The position numbers and the translations under genes are program-made. From contig NZ_JANYGH010000059.1 of the NCBI RefSeq assembly GCF_025362475.1, positions 23,912 to 87,911 on the forward strand: 64,000 nucleotides of DNA, given 5' to 3'. The notes below the pieces were generated by a model that saw only the letters and a program-made list of their open reading frames with translations, searched no databases and was not told the origin of the DNA. The stretch comes from Mucilaginibacter sp. (GTDB lineage Bacteria; Bacteroidota; Bacteroidia; Sphingobacteriales; Sphingobacteriaceae). This document shows, piece after piece, positions 8,225 to 15,579 of the stretch. Position 1 is the stretch's first letter; the number at the start of each line of letters is the position of its first letter.

Positions 8225-9049
8225 ATGCTTATCACAAAATTTGATTTGTACAAAGCCGAGTGGCTCGACGTTGTATTTGACAGTCGTAACAAAGAATACG
8301 GTGCTTATGAATTAAGGCAGCACTACGGGCGTACCATGACGAAAGCCATGGGAATAACCTTTGCGGGGCTTGCTGTTTTAGTAATTGCCAGCATTGTTTT
8401 TAAACCCAAACCAGGAGAGATACTGGTTATACGCGATGTGCCGATATTGGATATGAAAACGTTTAAGCAGGAAAAATTAATTGAAAAACCAAAACAGGCT
8501 AAAGCAGAAGATGCTCCAAAGCCTGTTGAACATATCAAAACCCTGGCAAGCCCACCGCCGGTGGTAGTTGCCAATGATCCTGTTGTTCAGCCGCATACCA
8601 CTGCAGAGTTACAGGCAAGTACTATTGGAAGTGTAGAAAGCAAAGGAGACGATAAGCCGGGAAATGTAATTGCAGATAAAGGACCGGTTGGTACCGGGAG
8701 CGGCCCCGTGGTTGATAATACTGTACATGACATTAATGGGGTTGAAGTAATGCCCGAACCGGTAGGGGGCGCAGCTGCCTGGAGCAAATTTTTGCAAAAA
8801 AACCTGAGATTTCCTGTAGTGGCACAGGAGCAGGGTGTATCGGGCAAGGTATATATGAGTTTTGTTATCGAAAAAGATGGTCAGCTATCAAATATAAAGG
8901 TTGAGCGTGGTGCAGGTTTTGGATTTGATGAGGAAGCTTCACGTGTTTTAAAACTGGCCAAGGCCTGGAAACCCGGTATGCAAAATGGGCAGGCAGTACG
9001 CGTTAAATATGTAATACCAATGAATTTTCAGTTGGCTGATAATAATTAG
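8225..9049 (+). CDS. TonB family energy transducer, paralogue 2
   Basis: 274 residues with the same plan as paralogue 1: N-terminal KFDLYKAEWLD and YGAYELRQHY, a membrane helix at about 40-57, a Lys/Pro-rich linker (PKQAKAEDAPKPVEHIK), and a TonB C-terminal domain with GKVYMSFVIEKDGQLSN and KAWKPGMQNGQAVRVKYV. The linker is the most divergent part, while N- and C-terminal domains are nearly the same in all three copies. It is separated from its neighbours by its own promoter and terminator, so copy-specific expression is possible. Each copy may serve a different set of receptors; this is inference. Confidence 0.88.
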   Translation: MLITKFDLYKAEWLDVVFDSRNKEYGAYELRQHYGRTMTKAMGITFAGLAVLVIASIVFKPKPGEILVIRDVPILDMKTFKQEKLIEKPKQAKAEDAPKPVEHIKTLASPPPVVVANDPVVQPHTTAELQASTIGSVESKGDDKPGNVIADKGPVGTGSGPVVDNTVHDINGVEVMPEPVGGAAAWSKFLQKNLRFPVVAQEQGVSGKVYMSFVIEKDGQLSNIKVERGAGFGFDEEASRVLKLAKAWKPGMQNGQAVRVKYVIPMNFQLADNN

Positions 9050-9109
9050 GATCGGGTTTCGGGTTGCGAGGCTCGTGTGTGATGATGGTAGATAAGTAGT
9101 GTGGTGGTA

Positions 9110-9136
9110 GCCTCCGTATTATACGGGGGCTTTTTT
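9110..9136 (+). terminator. Intrinsic terminator after tonB paralogue 2
   Basis: Nine-base arms at 9110-9118 and 9122-9130 (one G-U pair), three-base loop, then six T. The sequence from the stop codon to the stem is closely related to that after paralogue 3. Confidence 0.85.
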
Positions 9137-9195
9137 ATGTAAACAAAATTAATGCACATAAAATCTATGTATCTCAAAATAAAAATTTAATAATG

Positions 9196-9227
9196 TTGAT
9201 TTAGTGAAATATAATTCTGTATATTTG
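9196..9227 (+). promoter_or_regulatory. Putative promoter of tonB paralogue 3
   Basis: TATATTTG at 9220-9227 is an exact TAnnTTTG box. A TTG at 9196-9198 lies 21 bases upstream. The transcript would have a leader of about 20 bases before the ATG at 9255. Confidence 0.5.
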
Positions 9228-9254
9228 ATTTAAAAGAAACTTAATTTGTTTGAG

Positions 9255-10085
9255 ATGAGTATTTCGAAATTTAATTTGTACAATGCCGAGTGGCTCGACC
9301 TTGTATTTGACCATCGTAACAAAGCATACGGCGCTTACGAACTAAGGCAGCATTATAGCCGTACCATGAGCAAAGCCATGGGCTTAACCTTTGCCGGGCT
9401 TGCTGTTTTAATAGCGGCGAGCGTTATTTTTAAACCTAAGCCTGCAAACACGGTTTATATAGGTCCTGAGTTTCGAATTCTGCCGCCTGTATCTAAAATT
9501 ATAGATCCGGAGATTAAAAAGCCCGAGGTTATTAAGCATGTTGAACCTGCAAAGGTGTCTCCCCCTGTACCTGCAATTGGGTTTGTTACTCCGGTGATTG
9601 TGCCGTATGAGCCGGTTGAGCAGCCACCGGTTATTGCGGATATAAAAGATGCTATTGGTCCGCAAGATGCTAAAGGACCTGCCGGTGGTGATAATGTTAT
9701 TAAACCTGAAACAGGAACAGGTGGGGGCGGCGATGCCGTTAAAATAGATGAACATATTTACGACGCCGGTGGCGAAGGACTTGAAGCTATGCCCGAGCCT
9801 GTAGGTGGTGCCGCAGCTTGGAGTAAGTTTTTGCAAAAGAACCTCAGATACCCCGCCGTTGCACAGGAGCAGGGTATATCGGGTAGGGTGTTTTTAAGTT
9901 TTGTTATAGAAAAGGATGGTCATTTATCCAACATAGTAGTTGAGCGCGGCGCAGGTTACGGATTTGATGAGGAGGCTACACGGGTATTAAAGCTGGCCAA
10001 AGCGTGGAAACCCGGTATCCAAAACGGGCGGCCGGTACGGGTTAAGTATGTAATACCGATGAATTTTCAGTTAGCAGATAATTAG
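9255..10085 (+). CDS. TonB family energy transducer, paralogue 3
   Basis: 276 residues from the ATG at 9255 (MSISKFNLYNAEWLD); an in-frame TTG at 9246 is less likely because it extends beyond the conserved paralogue start. A membrane helix at about 39-57 is followed by a proline-rich linker with a Gly/Thr-rich part, then a TonB C-terminal domain with GRVFLSFVIEKDGHLSN and KAWKPGIQNGRPVRVKYV. It is most similar to paralogue 2, including the last residues MNFQLADN and about 70 bases of 3' flank, so the two arose by a recent tandem duplication. The job is energy transfer to TonB-dependent outer-membrane receptors. Confidence 0.88.
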   Translation: MSISKFNLYNAEWLDLVFDHRNKAYGAYELRQHYSRTMSKAMGLTFAGLAVLIAASVIFKPKPANTVYIGPEFRILPPVSKIIDPEIKKPEVIKHVEPAKVSPPVPAIGFVTPVIVPYEPVEQPPVIADIKDAIGPQDAKGPAGGDNVIKPETGTGGGGDAVKIDEHIYDAGGEGLEAMPEPVGGAAAWSKFLQKNLRYPAVAQEQGISGRVFLSFVIEKDGHLSNIVVERGAGYGFDEEATRVLKLAKAWKPGIQNGRPVRVKYVIPMNFQLADN

Positions 10086-10146
10086 GATCGGGTTTCAGGT
10101 TGCGGGGGGGCGTGTGTGATAGTGGTGAATAAGTGGTGTGGTTGTA

Positions 10147-10169
10147 GCCTCCGTTATGCGGGGGCTTTT
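10147..10169 (+). terminator. Terminator after tonB paralogue 3
   Basis: Seven-base arms at 10147-10153 and 10159-10165 (one G-U pair), five-base loop, then only four T. It is a worn version of the terminator after paralogue 2. The convergent acetyltransferase gene ends at 10173. Confidence 0.7.
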
Positions 10170-10172
10170 CAT

Positions 10173-10967
10173 TTAACCAATATTTCCTGCTATTCTGTTA
10201 TAGATATTGGAGAGTATTACATTCCTTGGTTTACCCAATATCATTCGTTTGGCGGTACGAATCTCTTTAAATTCTCTTTCATACAAAAATGTAGCAGCGC
10301 ATAAATTATCTTTAGGGAAAGCAACTTTATCGTTGGCATTGAGATGTGCTTTCAGCAGTTCAATTCCTGCATCCGGGTTATTGGCGATGATTAAGCCTTC
10401 GCCAAGGGTGGGCAGATAAAAACCTTCAACCATATTATTGCTGCAATACACCAATCCGCGGGTAAGATGTTCCTCACAGAAAAACATCCTGTTTTCCTGT
10501 GAGGTTAAGTAGTCAATGTATGCAATTTGTTCCCTGAATTCTTCTTTATAGGGTATAACATGAGGCGAACGTGCTGATGCTATATGAATGTCTTTGAAAA
10601 AAAGGTATTCGGTTTCTGTGATAAAGCCGGCTTTTGCGTAAACGGGGGCTCCAAGGTCGGTTGCAATTAAATTAATTGTTTCGCAATGGTGTTGTTTGGC
10701 CTTATCAACCAGGGTTTGGGTAATATAGCCGCCAATTCCTTTACCCCTGTATTCCGGATGGACAAATATATGGCCCAGCCACGCTATTTTATGGTGAATG
10801 ATTGTTGCGCCGATGCCGGCAATTTTACCGTCGATAATTATTTTTATAGGGAAGCAAAAAGACGAAGCCGTGTAAAAGCGGAAGCTTGGTATAATATTGG
10901 GCCAGCCACTCGGTTGCAAGTCACCAAGCAGGTTTACGTCGTTATCATTCAGGGGCTGAACTTCCAT
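10173..10967 (-). CDS. GNAT family N-acetyltransferase
   Basis: 264 residues. The N-terminal half is a GNAT domain with the acetyl-CoA binding motif VHPEYRGKGIGGYI (about residues 73-86), followed by a strand-helix part that ends with APVYAKAGFITETEYLFF. The C-terminal half (about 130-264) is a second domain seen in some GNAT proteins (Acetyltransf_18-like) and may bind the acceptor. The protein acetylates an unknown small molecule or protein in the cytoplasm. It lies 25 bases from the next GNAT gene on the same strand, so the two are probably cotranscribed. The acceptor cannot be told from sequence. Confidence 0.8.
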   Translation of the reverse strand: MEVQPLNDNDVNLLGDLQPSGWPNIIPSFRFYTASSFCFPIKIIIDGKIAGIGATIIHHKIAWLGHIFVHPEYRGKGIGGYITQTLVDKAKQHHCETINLIATDLGAPVYAKAGFITETEYLFFKDIHIASARSPHVIPYKEEFREQIAYIDYLTSQENRMFFCEEHLTRGLVYCSNNMVEGFYLPTLGEGLIIANNPDAGIELLKAHLNANDKVAFPKDNLCAATFLYEREFKEIRTAKRMILGKPRNVILSNIYNRIAGNIG

Positions 10968-10992
10968 TTACCTATTTTTAAAATATCAATCC

Positions 10993-11448
10993 CTACAAAA
11001 CCTTTCTGAAACAAAGGCTATCGGGCAAGCCAACATACACGCCGTAATTGGAGGTTTGTACGTAGCCCGATTTTCGGTACAAGCCATGTGCCTCCAGTTG
11101 TTTACTGGCGGTTTCCAACACGGTATATTGATAACCTAATTCAAATGCCCAGGTTTCCAGTTCTTTTAGTATCATGGTACTTATGCCGTTTCCTCGCGCG
11201 TTATGGCGTACAAACATTCTTTTAATTTCCACCGCATCGGCATCAAATCCTTTAAAGCATCCGCAGCCAGCCGGGGCATCATTTAAATAAGCAAGTACCA
11301 CGGTATCTATTTGATCTATTACGTTATGCTGATCGTACAGATTCATGATATCGCCGTTGCGGTCGCGCAGGTCGGCATCCAGTTCGCGGGTAAGGTTGCG
11401 GAAATCGGGGTTGTCACTGGTGGTCCTGGTTATGCTGATTGTTTTCAT
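10993..11448 (-). CDS. GNAT family N-acetyltransferase (small)
   Basis: 151 residues from the ATG at 11448-11446 (MKTISITRTTSDNPDF). An in-frame upstream ATG at 11517 would add 23 residues that do not belong to the fold. GNAT motif A is visible as EIKRMFVRHNARGNGISTMI, with the later YRKSGYVQT segment typical of motif B. Proteins of this form are annotated as N-acetyltransferases of unknown acceptor. It is upstream of the second GNAT gene on the same strand, with a 25-base gap, which suggests a two-gene operon. Confidence 0.8.
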   Translation of the reverse strand: MKTISITRTTSDNPDFRNLTRELDADLRDRNGDIMNLYDQHNVIDQIDTVVLAYLNDAPAGCGCFKGFDADAVEIKRMFVRHNARGNGISTMILKELETWAFELGYQYTVLETASKQLEAHGLYRKSGYVQTSNYGVYVGLPDSLCFRKVL

Positions 11449-11710
11449 TGATGCAAAAATATAATAAGCTGGAAAAAAGGAGGGAGGGGTAAAGCTAAAA
11501 AGTAAAACATTCCTCAATCCCTAAATTAATGGTGCTTATTAATCAAAATGACCTAAATAAAATACATTACAGGAGATTTAGACCCAATTGAGCGCTCGTG
11601 TTATTGGATTGCATGTGAGTAGGTTAACATAATATTAAGCGCTGGCATCGCATTTGTAAACTGGCGCCTGTAACAATAATGTTATAAAAGAATATAAAAT
11701 TATTAAGCTC

Positions 11711-12055
11711 ATGAAAAAAATACTGCTTTTTTCCGTCCTCGCGTTGGTTTCAGTTTTTACTTTTTCCTGTAAAAAAGATGGCAATAGCACCCATACTGTA
11801 AAATATACTATCCAGGGTTCAAGTAAATCCAACGTTACCTACACCGATCAGAATGGAAATGTTCAATCTCAGAATAATGAAGATGCAAGCTGGACTATTA
11901 GTTTCCCATCAAGCAAACATGGTTTGGTGCTTAAATTAACTGTAATTAGTAGTGATGGCAGCCCGGTTGGTGGTAAAATCTTCATTGACGGTAATCAATC
12001 GGCACAAAGCAATGGCGCAGTTAGCAATATCGCTATTTCAACCGTGTTGCCTTAA
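11711..12055 (+). CDS. Small lipoprotein
   Basis: 114 residues with a type II signal peptide (KKILLFSVLALVSVFTFSC, lipid-modified Cys at about 20, then KKDG). The rest contains VKYTIQGSSKSNVTYTDQNG and TISFPSSKHGLVLKLTV, a short beta-rich domain resembling the MmpS-like lipoproteins of Bacteroidota. The Lys-Lys-Asp-Gly after the Cys fits the surface-export rule seen only in part of the phylum, so location at the inner or outer face is open. Function is unknown. Confidence 0.75.
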   Translation: MKKILLFSVLALVSVFTFSCKKDGNSTHTVKYTIQGSSKSNVTYTDQNGNVQSQNNEDASWTISFPSSKHGLVLKLTVISSDGSPVGGKIFIDGNQSAQSNGAVSNIAISTVLP

Positions 12056-12174
12056 CAATAACCTTTGTTGTTATTTCAGATCAAATTGATTTGTTTAACA
12101 ATATTAAAATTTAATCCGTTTGCAAATGCATTGATATTCAGTGTGTTTGATTGATTATAAAAACCACATTAAAA

Positions 12175-12942
12175 ATGAGAAGAAAACTTTTATTGGGATT
12201 TGCCATGGCCAGTTTGGCTTTTACGGCCTGTAAAAAAGGTGGTGATAATGCTGGTTCAAAAACACATATGAGTGTTAAAATGACCGATGCCCCCGGTGCC
12301 TATGATGCCGTTATACTAAATGTTAAAGAAATAGTTGTTTTATCAGCAGGTGTCGAAAGTCATTTAGCAGTAAATGGCAAACCAATTAACATATTGAACT
12401 TTAGGTTAGGTAAAGATACGTTGCTGGCCGCACAGGATGTACCTGCGGGCAGGTTGCAGGAAGTTCGCCTTGTTTTGAATGATAGCGGAAACAGGGTAGT
12501 TGTAAATGGTGTTTCATATGATCTTAAAACCCCAAGCGGGCAAACATCAGGTGTAAAGCTTAAAGTACAGAATGACCTTAAAGCAGGTATTGCTTATACC
12601 CTGTTGCTTGATTTTGATGCTGCAAAGTCAATTGTAACTACCGGCAACGGAAAATATATTTTAAAACCAGTAATCCGCGCTATACCCCAGGAAGTATCTG
12701 GTGCCATGGTTGGGGTAGTTATTCCGGCGGCCTCCAGCCCGATGGTTTACGCCATTAAAGGTACAGATACCGTTGGTACAGTTACAGATGCTACGGGCAA
12801 ATTCTATTTCCCGGGTTTAGCATCCGGAACTTATAAAATTGACTTTGTACCGTTAACCCCATTTTTAGTTAAAAGCATTAATAACGTAGTAATTACAAAT
12901 GGTGCTGTTAAAGATGTTGGTGTAGTTACTATAGCACAGTAA
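12175..12942 (+). CDS. DUF4382 lipoprotein with a carboxypeptidase-regulatory-like domain
   Basis: 255 residues from the ATG at 12175 (MRRKLLLGFAMASLAFTAC); an earlier in-frame start at 12151 would spoil the signal peptide. Lipid-modified Cys at about 19, followed by KKGG. Residues 30-170 match DUF4382 (MSVKMTDAPGAYDAVILNV at the start and a DVPAGRLQEVRLVL segment). The C-terminal part (about 180-255) with GTVTDATGKFYFPGLASGTY is a carboxypeptidase regulatory-like beta sandwich. It is a surface or periplasmic protein of unknown function. It follows the small lipoprotein by 119 bases and ends at a terminator. Confidence 0.82.
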   Translation: MRRKLLLGFAMASLAFTACKKGGDNAGSKTHMSVKMTDAPGAYDAVILNVKEIVVLSAGVESHLAVNGKPINILNFRLGKDTLLAAQDVPAGRLQEVRLVLNDSGNRVVVNGVSYDLKTPSGQTSGVKLKVQNDLKAGIAYTLLLDFDAAKSIVTTGNGKYILKPVIRAIPQEVSGAMVGVVIPAASSPMVYAIKGTDTVGTVTDATGKFYFPGLASGTYKIDFVPLTPFLVKSINNVVITNGAVKDVGVVTIAQ

Positions 12943-12968
12943 TATTGCTATAACACAAAGAATTTAAG

Positions 12969-13021
12969 GTCGTTTAGTTGAATAAAATATTGCCGGTATA
13001 TTTCAACTGAACGACTTTTTT
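12969..13021 (+). terminator. Terminator after the DUF4382 gene
   Basis: Thirteen-base arms at 12969-12981 and 13003-13015 (one G-U pair) with an AT-rich loop of 21 bases, followed by six T. Confidence 0.7.
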
Positions 13022-13122
13022 ATTTGACAAATACAATCCACTGCCGATTTTTATTCAAAATAAGTTAAGTGCACATCAAACCATTTAACCTGCATCATGT
13101 CATAACTATAAATTCACCTTAT

Positions 13123-13641
13123 ATGAAAAAATTAATTTTCACCGCAGCCATTTTATTAGGCTGTCTTAGTTTTAAAGCTGCTGAAGCGCAGATTAGTGTT
13201 AGCCTGGGTGTTAATATTGGCAGCCAGCCCGAGTGGGGCCCAGTTGGCTATGATCATGCCGATTATTATTACATGCCTGATATTGACGTATACTATTCTG
13301 TACCCACACATCAATACATTTATTATCAAAGTAATTCATGGACCAGAACAACCGTATTGCCGGCCAGGTATGGTAATTACGATCTTTACCACGGCTATAA
13401 AGTTGTTATAAATGAACGCAACCCATGGGTAAGAAATGATGTTTACCGTACCCGGTATGCAGCTTACCGAGGCCGCCGCGACCAGGTTGTTATCCGTGAT
13501 AGCCGCGATGATAAATATCGCGATCATTGGGATAATGGTAAGCACAAAGGCTGGGACAAGCAAAAATATAAAAAAGACAAGCATGGCGATGATGACGACC
13601 AGGGACATGGTAATGGGCACGGTCATGGTCACAAAGATTAA
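13123..13641 (+). CDS. Secreted His/Asp/Lys-rich protein
   Basis: 172 residues from the ATG at 13123, which begins a good signal peptide (MKKLIFTAAILLGCLSFKA, cleaved after EAQ or AEA). The in-frame start at 13069 is upstream of it and unlikely. The middle is Tyr-rich (DHADYYYMPDIDVYYS), and the last 50 residues are highly charged and rich in His, Asp, Lys and Gly, ending GHGNGHGHGHKD. The pattern resembles small Bacteroidota envelope proteins of unknown role. The C-terminal histidines and aspartates could bind metal; this is inference only. Confidence 0.72.
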   Translation: MKKLIFTAAILLGCLSFKAAEAQISVSLGVNIGSQPEWGPVGYDHADYYYMPDIDVYYSVPTHQYIYYQSNSWTRTTVLPARYGNYDLYHGYKVVINERNPWVRNDVYRTRYAAYRGRRDQVVIRDSRDDKYRDHWDNGKHKGWDKQKYKKDKHGDDDDQGHGNGHGHGHKD

Positions 13642-13729
13642 ATGAGTTTGTTTCCTAATGACCTTTGTGGATTAATTTAACAAAAACTTAAATAAATTTA
13701 CCAATAGTAAAAATGTCATAAATTATGTT

Positions 13730-13737
13730 TACCTTTG
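13730..13737 (+). promoter_or_regulatory. -7 promoter box of the cold-shock gene
   Basis: TACCTTTG is an exact TAnnTTTG match 21 bases before the ATG. No clear TTTG -33 box lies 19 bases upstream, so only the -7 element is supported. Confidence 0.5.
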
Positions 13738-13758
13738 CAGCTTATTAAATACAATATA

Positions 13759-13950
13759 ATGCAACAAGGAACAGTAAAATTTTTTAATGACGAAAAAGGT
13801 TTCGGATTTATCACCCCAGATAATGGTGGAAGCGAAATTTTCGTACACTCTTCAGGTTTAATTGACAACATTCGCGAAAGCAATTCAGTTAGTTTTGACG
13901 TAGAAGAAGGTCGTAAAGGCCCTAATGCCGTAAATGTAAAAATAGTTTAA
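13759..13950 (+). CDS. Cold-shock domain protein, CspA family
   Basis: 63 residues from the ATG at 13759 (MQQGTVKFFNDEKGFGFI). The single cold-shock domain has both RNA-binding motifs: KGFGFI (RNP1) and EIFVHSS (RNP2). It binds single-stranded nucleic acid and acts as an RNA chaperone. The in-frame upstream TTG at 13735 overlaps the promoter box and is not used. The gene stands alone between its promoter and a strong terminator. The final sequence GPNAVNVKIV is normal for the Bacteroidota members. Confidence 0.95.
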   Translation: MQQGTVKFFNDEKGFGFITPDNGGSEIFVHSSGLIDNIRESNSVSFDVEEGRKGPNAVNVKIV

Positions 13951-13972
13951 TACTCTATTATAACCATTCATG

Positions 13973-14004
13973 AAGCCTTCTCCTTTTGGGAGAGGGCTTT
14001 TTTT
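13973..14004 (+). terminator. Intrinsic terminator after the cold-shock gene
   Basis: Eleven-base arms at 13973-13983 and 13989-13999 (one G-U pair), five-base loop, T-run through 14004. It begins 23 bases after the stop. Confidence 0.9.
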
Positions 14005-14161
14005 ATGCCCTTATATTTTGGCGAAATGGGCGGCACGCGGCTGCTGGCAATAGGGTAAAAAAAGGTTGCAAGTATCCTTTTTATGATTTATATTAGATTA
14101 ATATTCAATGGATTATAAATAGTTGAAATATTAAACAGTCTGCCCTCTTAAGCCTATTAGT

Positions 14162-14881
14162 ATGACTTTTCAATGTGTTTTAAAAAGAGCTGCTATTCTT
14201 TTGGTCTTTATGCTGGCATATAGCTTAAAGGGCTTTTCGCAAACTGATAGCCTTAGGTTTTATGCCAGCCAACTGGATTCAATTTATAATACCTGGGTTA
14301 GTAACCCTGATACCACACTTAAAACAGACTCCGTTATAACAGCCTTTTTACACGTTAACCCAACTTCGAAAATAAAAGGCGCAGGTACGCTTCAAGGCTT
14401 TGCCCTCACCTATAATACCCCCGAAATAAACTGGTATCATGATTTAGCAAGGGTGATCGATAAGGATTCCGTCGGCTTTTTAATTAAGGTTCGTATCCCC
14501 AGGAAAATTTATGATCAGCATAAAATGCTCACTTGTTGGGCTGTTTGGTGGGGCCGCGAGATGCAGGTTGTTAAATATGGCGGTATTAACATGAGGATAA
14601 AACTAATGCTTCAGTCGCAGCCGCAAAGGGCCAGTGTATATTTAGTGCCGCATAGAATTTGGAAAAGCAAATTTGAAAACACTCCGTGGAAAGAACATAT
14701 CGAATCTTTAAGCGATTATATGGTCGATAGCGATCAAACAAATACTTCTGTAACTATTGATGAAACAGTTTATACAGTGGTATTTAAATTGGGTAATAAA
14801 TTTTTGATCCGTACCCATTATACCAGGCCTATGGATACAGAGCCAACTCAAAAAGTAACCGCGGATTTTCAAAATGAATAA
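14162..14881 (+). CDS. Secreted protein of unknown function
   Basis: 239 residues. The N-terminal hydrophobic stretch (AAILLVFMLAYSLKGFS, followed by QTDSL) reads as a signal peptide. I do not recognise the mature domain; it contains paired tryptophans in CWAVWWGREMQVVKYGG near residue 135 and is otherwise mixed alpha/beta in character. Its last codons overlap the start of the next gene by 8 bases (ATGAATAA), so the two are translationally coupled and likely work together at the inner membrane. No function is proposed. Confidence 0.65.
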   Translation: MTFQCVLKRAAILLVFMLAYSLKGFSQTDSLRFYASQLDSIYNTWVSNPDTTLKTDSVITAFLHVNPTSKIKGAGTLQGFALTYNTPEINWYHDLARVIDKDSVGFLIKVRIPRKIYDQHKMLTCWAVWWGREMQVVKYGGINMRIKLMLQSQPQRASVYLVPHRIWKSKFENTPWKEHIESLSDYMVDSDQTNTSVTIDETVYTVVFKLGNKFLIRTHYTRPMDTEPTQKVTADFQNE

Positions 14882-15425
14882 ATGGAAAGCCATTTTAAAA
14901 ACCGGCTCAGGAGTGTTTGCAACTATTCCCGGTTTGGGCGTGCTTTTAAGCAACATAGGGGTACCGCCCGATAGTTCAAAATACCTGTTTTGCGGCATAA
15001 TAGAATCTTTTGGGGTATTTACGCTATTAATATTGAGGTTCAACTCCGGCTTTTTCAAATCCCTTCCCATAAAAACAATCAATCGGTTGGCTATTGTTTC
15101 TATAGTAACCTTTGGGGTCACCCTGTTTCTTTACCTGTTTCTTTTTAACCAATATGTTGTTGGGTATAAAGACTCAAAGCCCCTATTTTTCCCGGTGTGG
15201 CCCCAGGGTGAACTTCAACAAGGGCTGCAGGAAATGGGCAGTAAAGCCAATTTAATTAAGGAATGGGGCCGTGATGATGTGCATACGGTTATCCAGTCAT
15301 CATCCTCGGCCATGTTAAATTATAGCATGCTGCTGTTTTTATTAATATACCAACTGGTTTTTGTGTCGCTCACTTTTGCATTTGGGATTCTTTCCATACG
15401 GGTTAGCGAGATTGATAAGGGGTGA
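14874..15425 (+). CDS. Multi-pass membrane protein of unknown function
   Basis: 183 residues with about four membrane segments: near 10-28, 37-55, 72-92 and 149-173. The loop between the third and fourth (about 95-145) is polar and probably periplasmic, with GYKDSKPLFFPVWPQGE at its start. I do not recognise the family. The gene starts inside the preceding secreted-protein gene by an 8-base overlap. Together they may form a small envelope module; the partner relation is inferred from the overlap only. Confidence 0.65.
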   Translation: MNKWKAILKTGSGVFATIPGLGVLLSNIGVPPDSSKYLFCGIIESFGVFTLLILRFNSGFFKSLPIKTINRLAIVSIVTFGVTLFLYLFLFNQYVVGYKDSKPLFFPVWPQGELQQGLQEMGSKANLIKEWGRDDVHTVIQSSSSAMLNYSMLLFLLIYQLVFVSLTFAFGILSIRVSEIDKG

Positions 15426-15500
15426 TGTTGGTTTTTGGAAGGCTGGCTCCTGCGATTTCTTGACACTTCGGGTGCGCTACTCTTTTACGCAAAAGGAATA

Positions 15501-15534
15501 TTTGTTTCAAAAAACTTTAGTTTGTTTCAAAAAA
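15501..15534. repeat. Two direct TTTGTTTCAAAAAA repeats before the MORN operon
   Basis: The 14-mer occurs at 15501-15514 and 15521-15534, exactly 20 bases apart, close to two helical turns. It ends 45 bases before the ATG at 15580. It may bind a regulator, or it may be a low-complexity coincidence. Confidence 0.3.
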
Positions 15535-15579
15535 AGTAATAATTTCACTGTCCGAGAGCCCTGTTTGAAACCTTATCAC

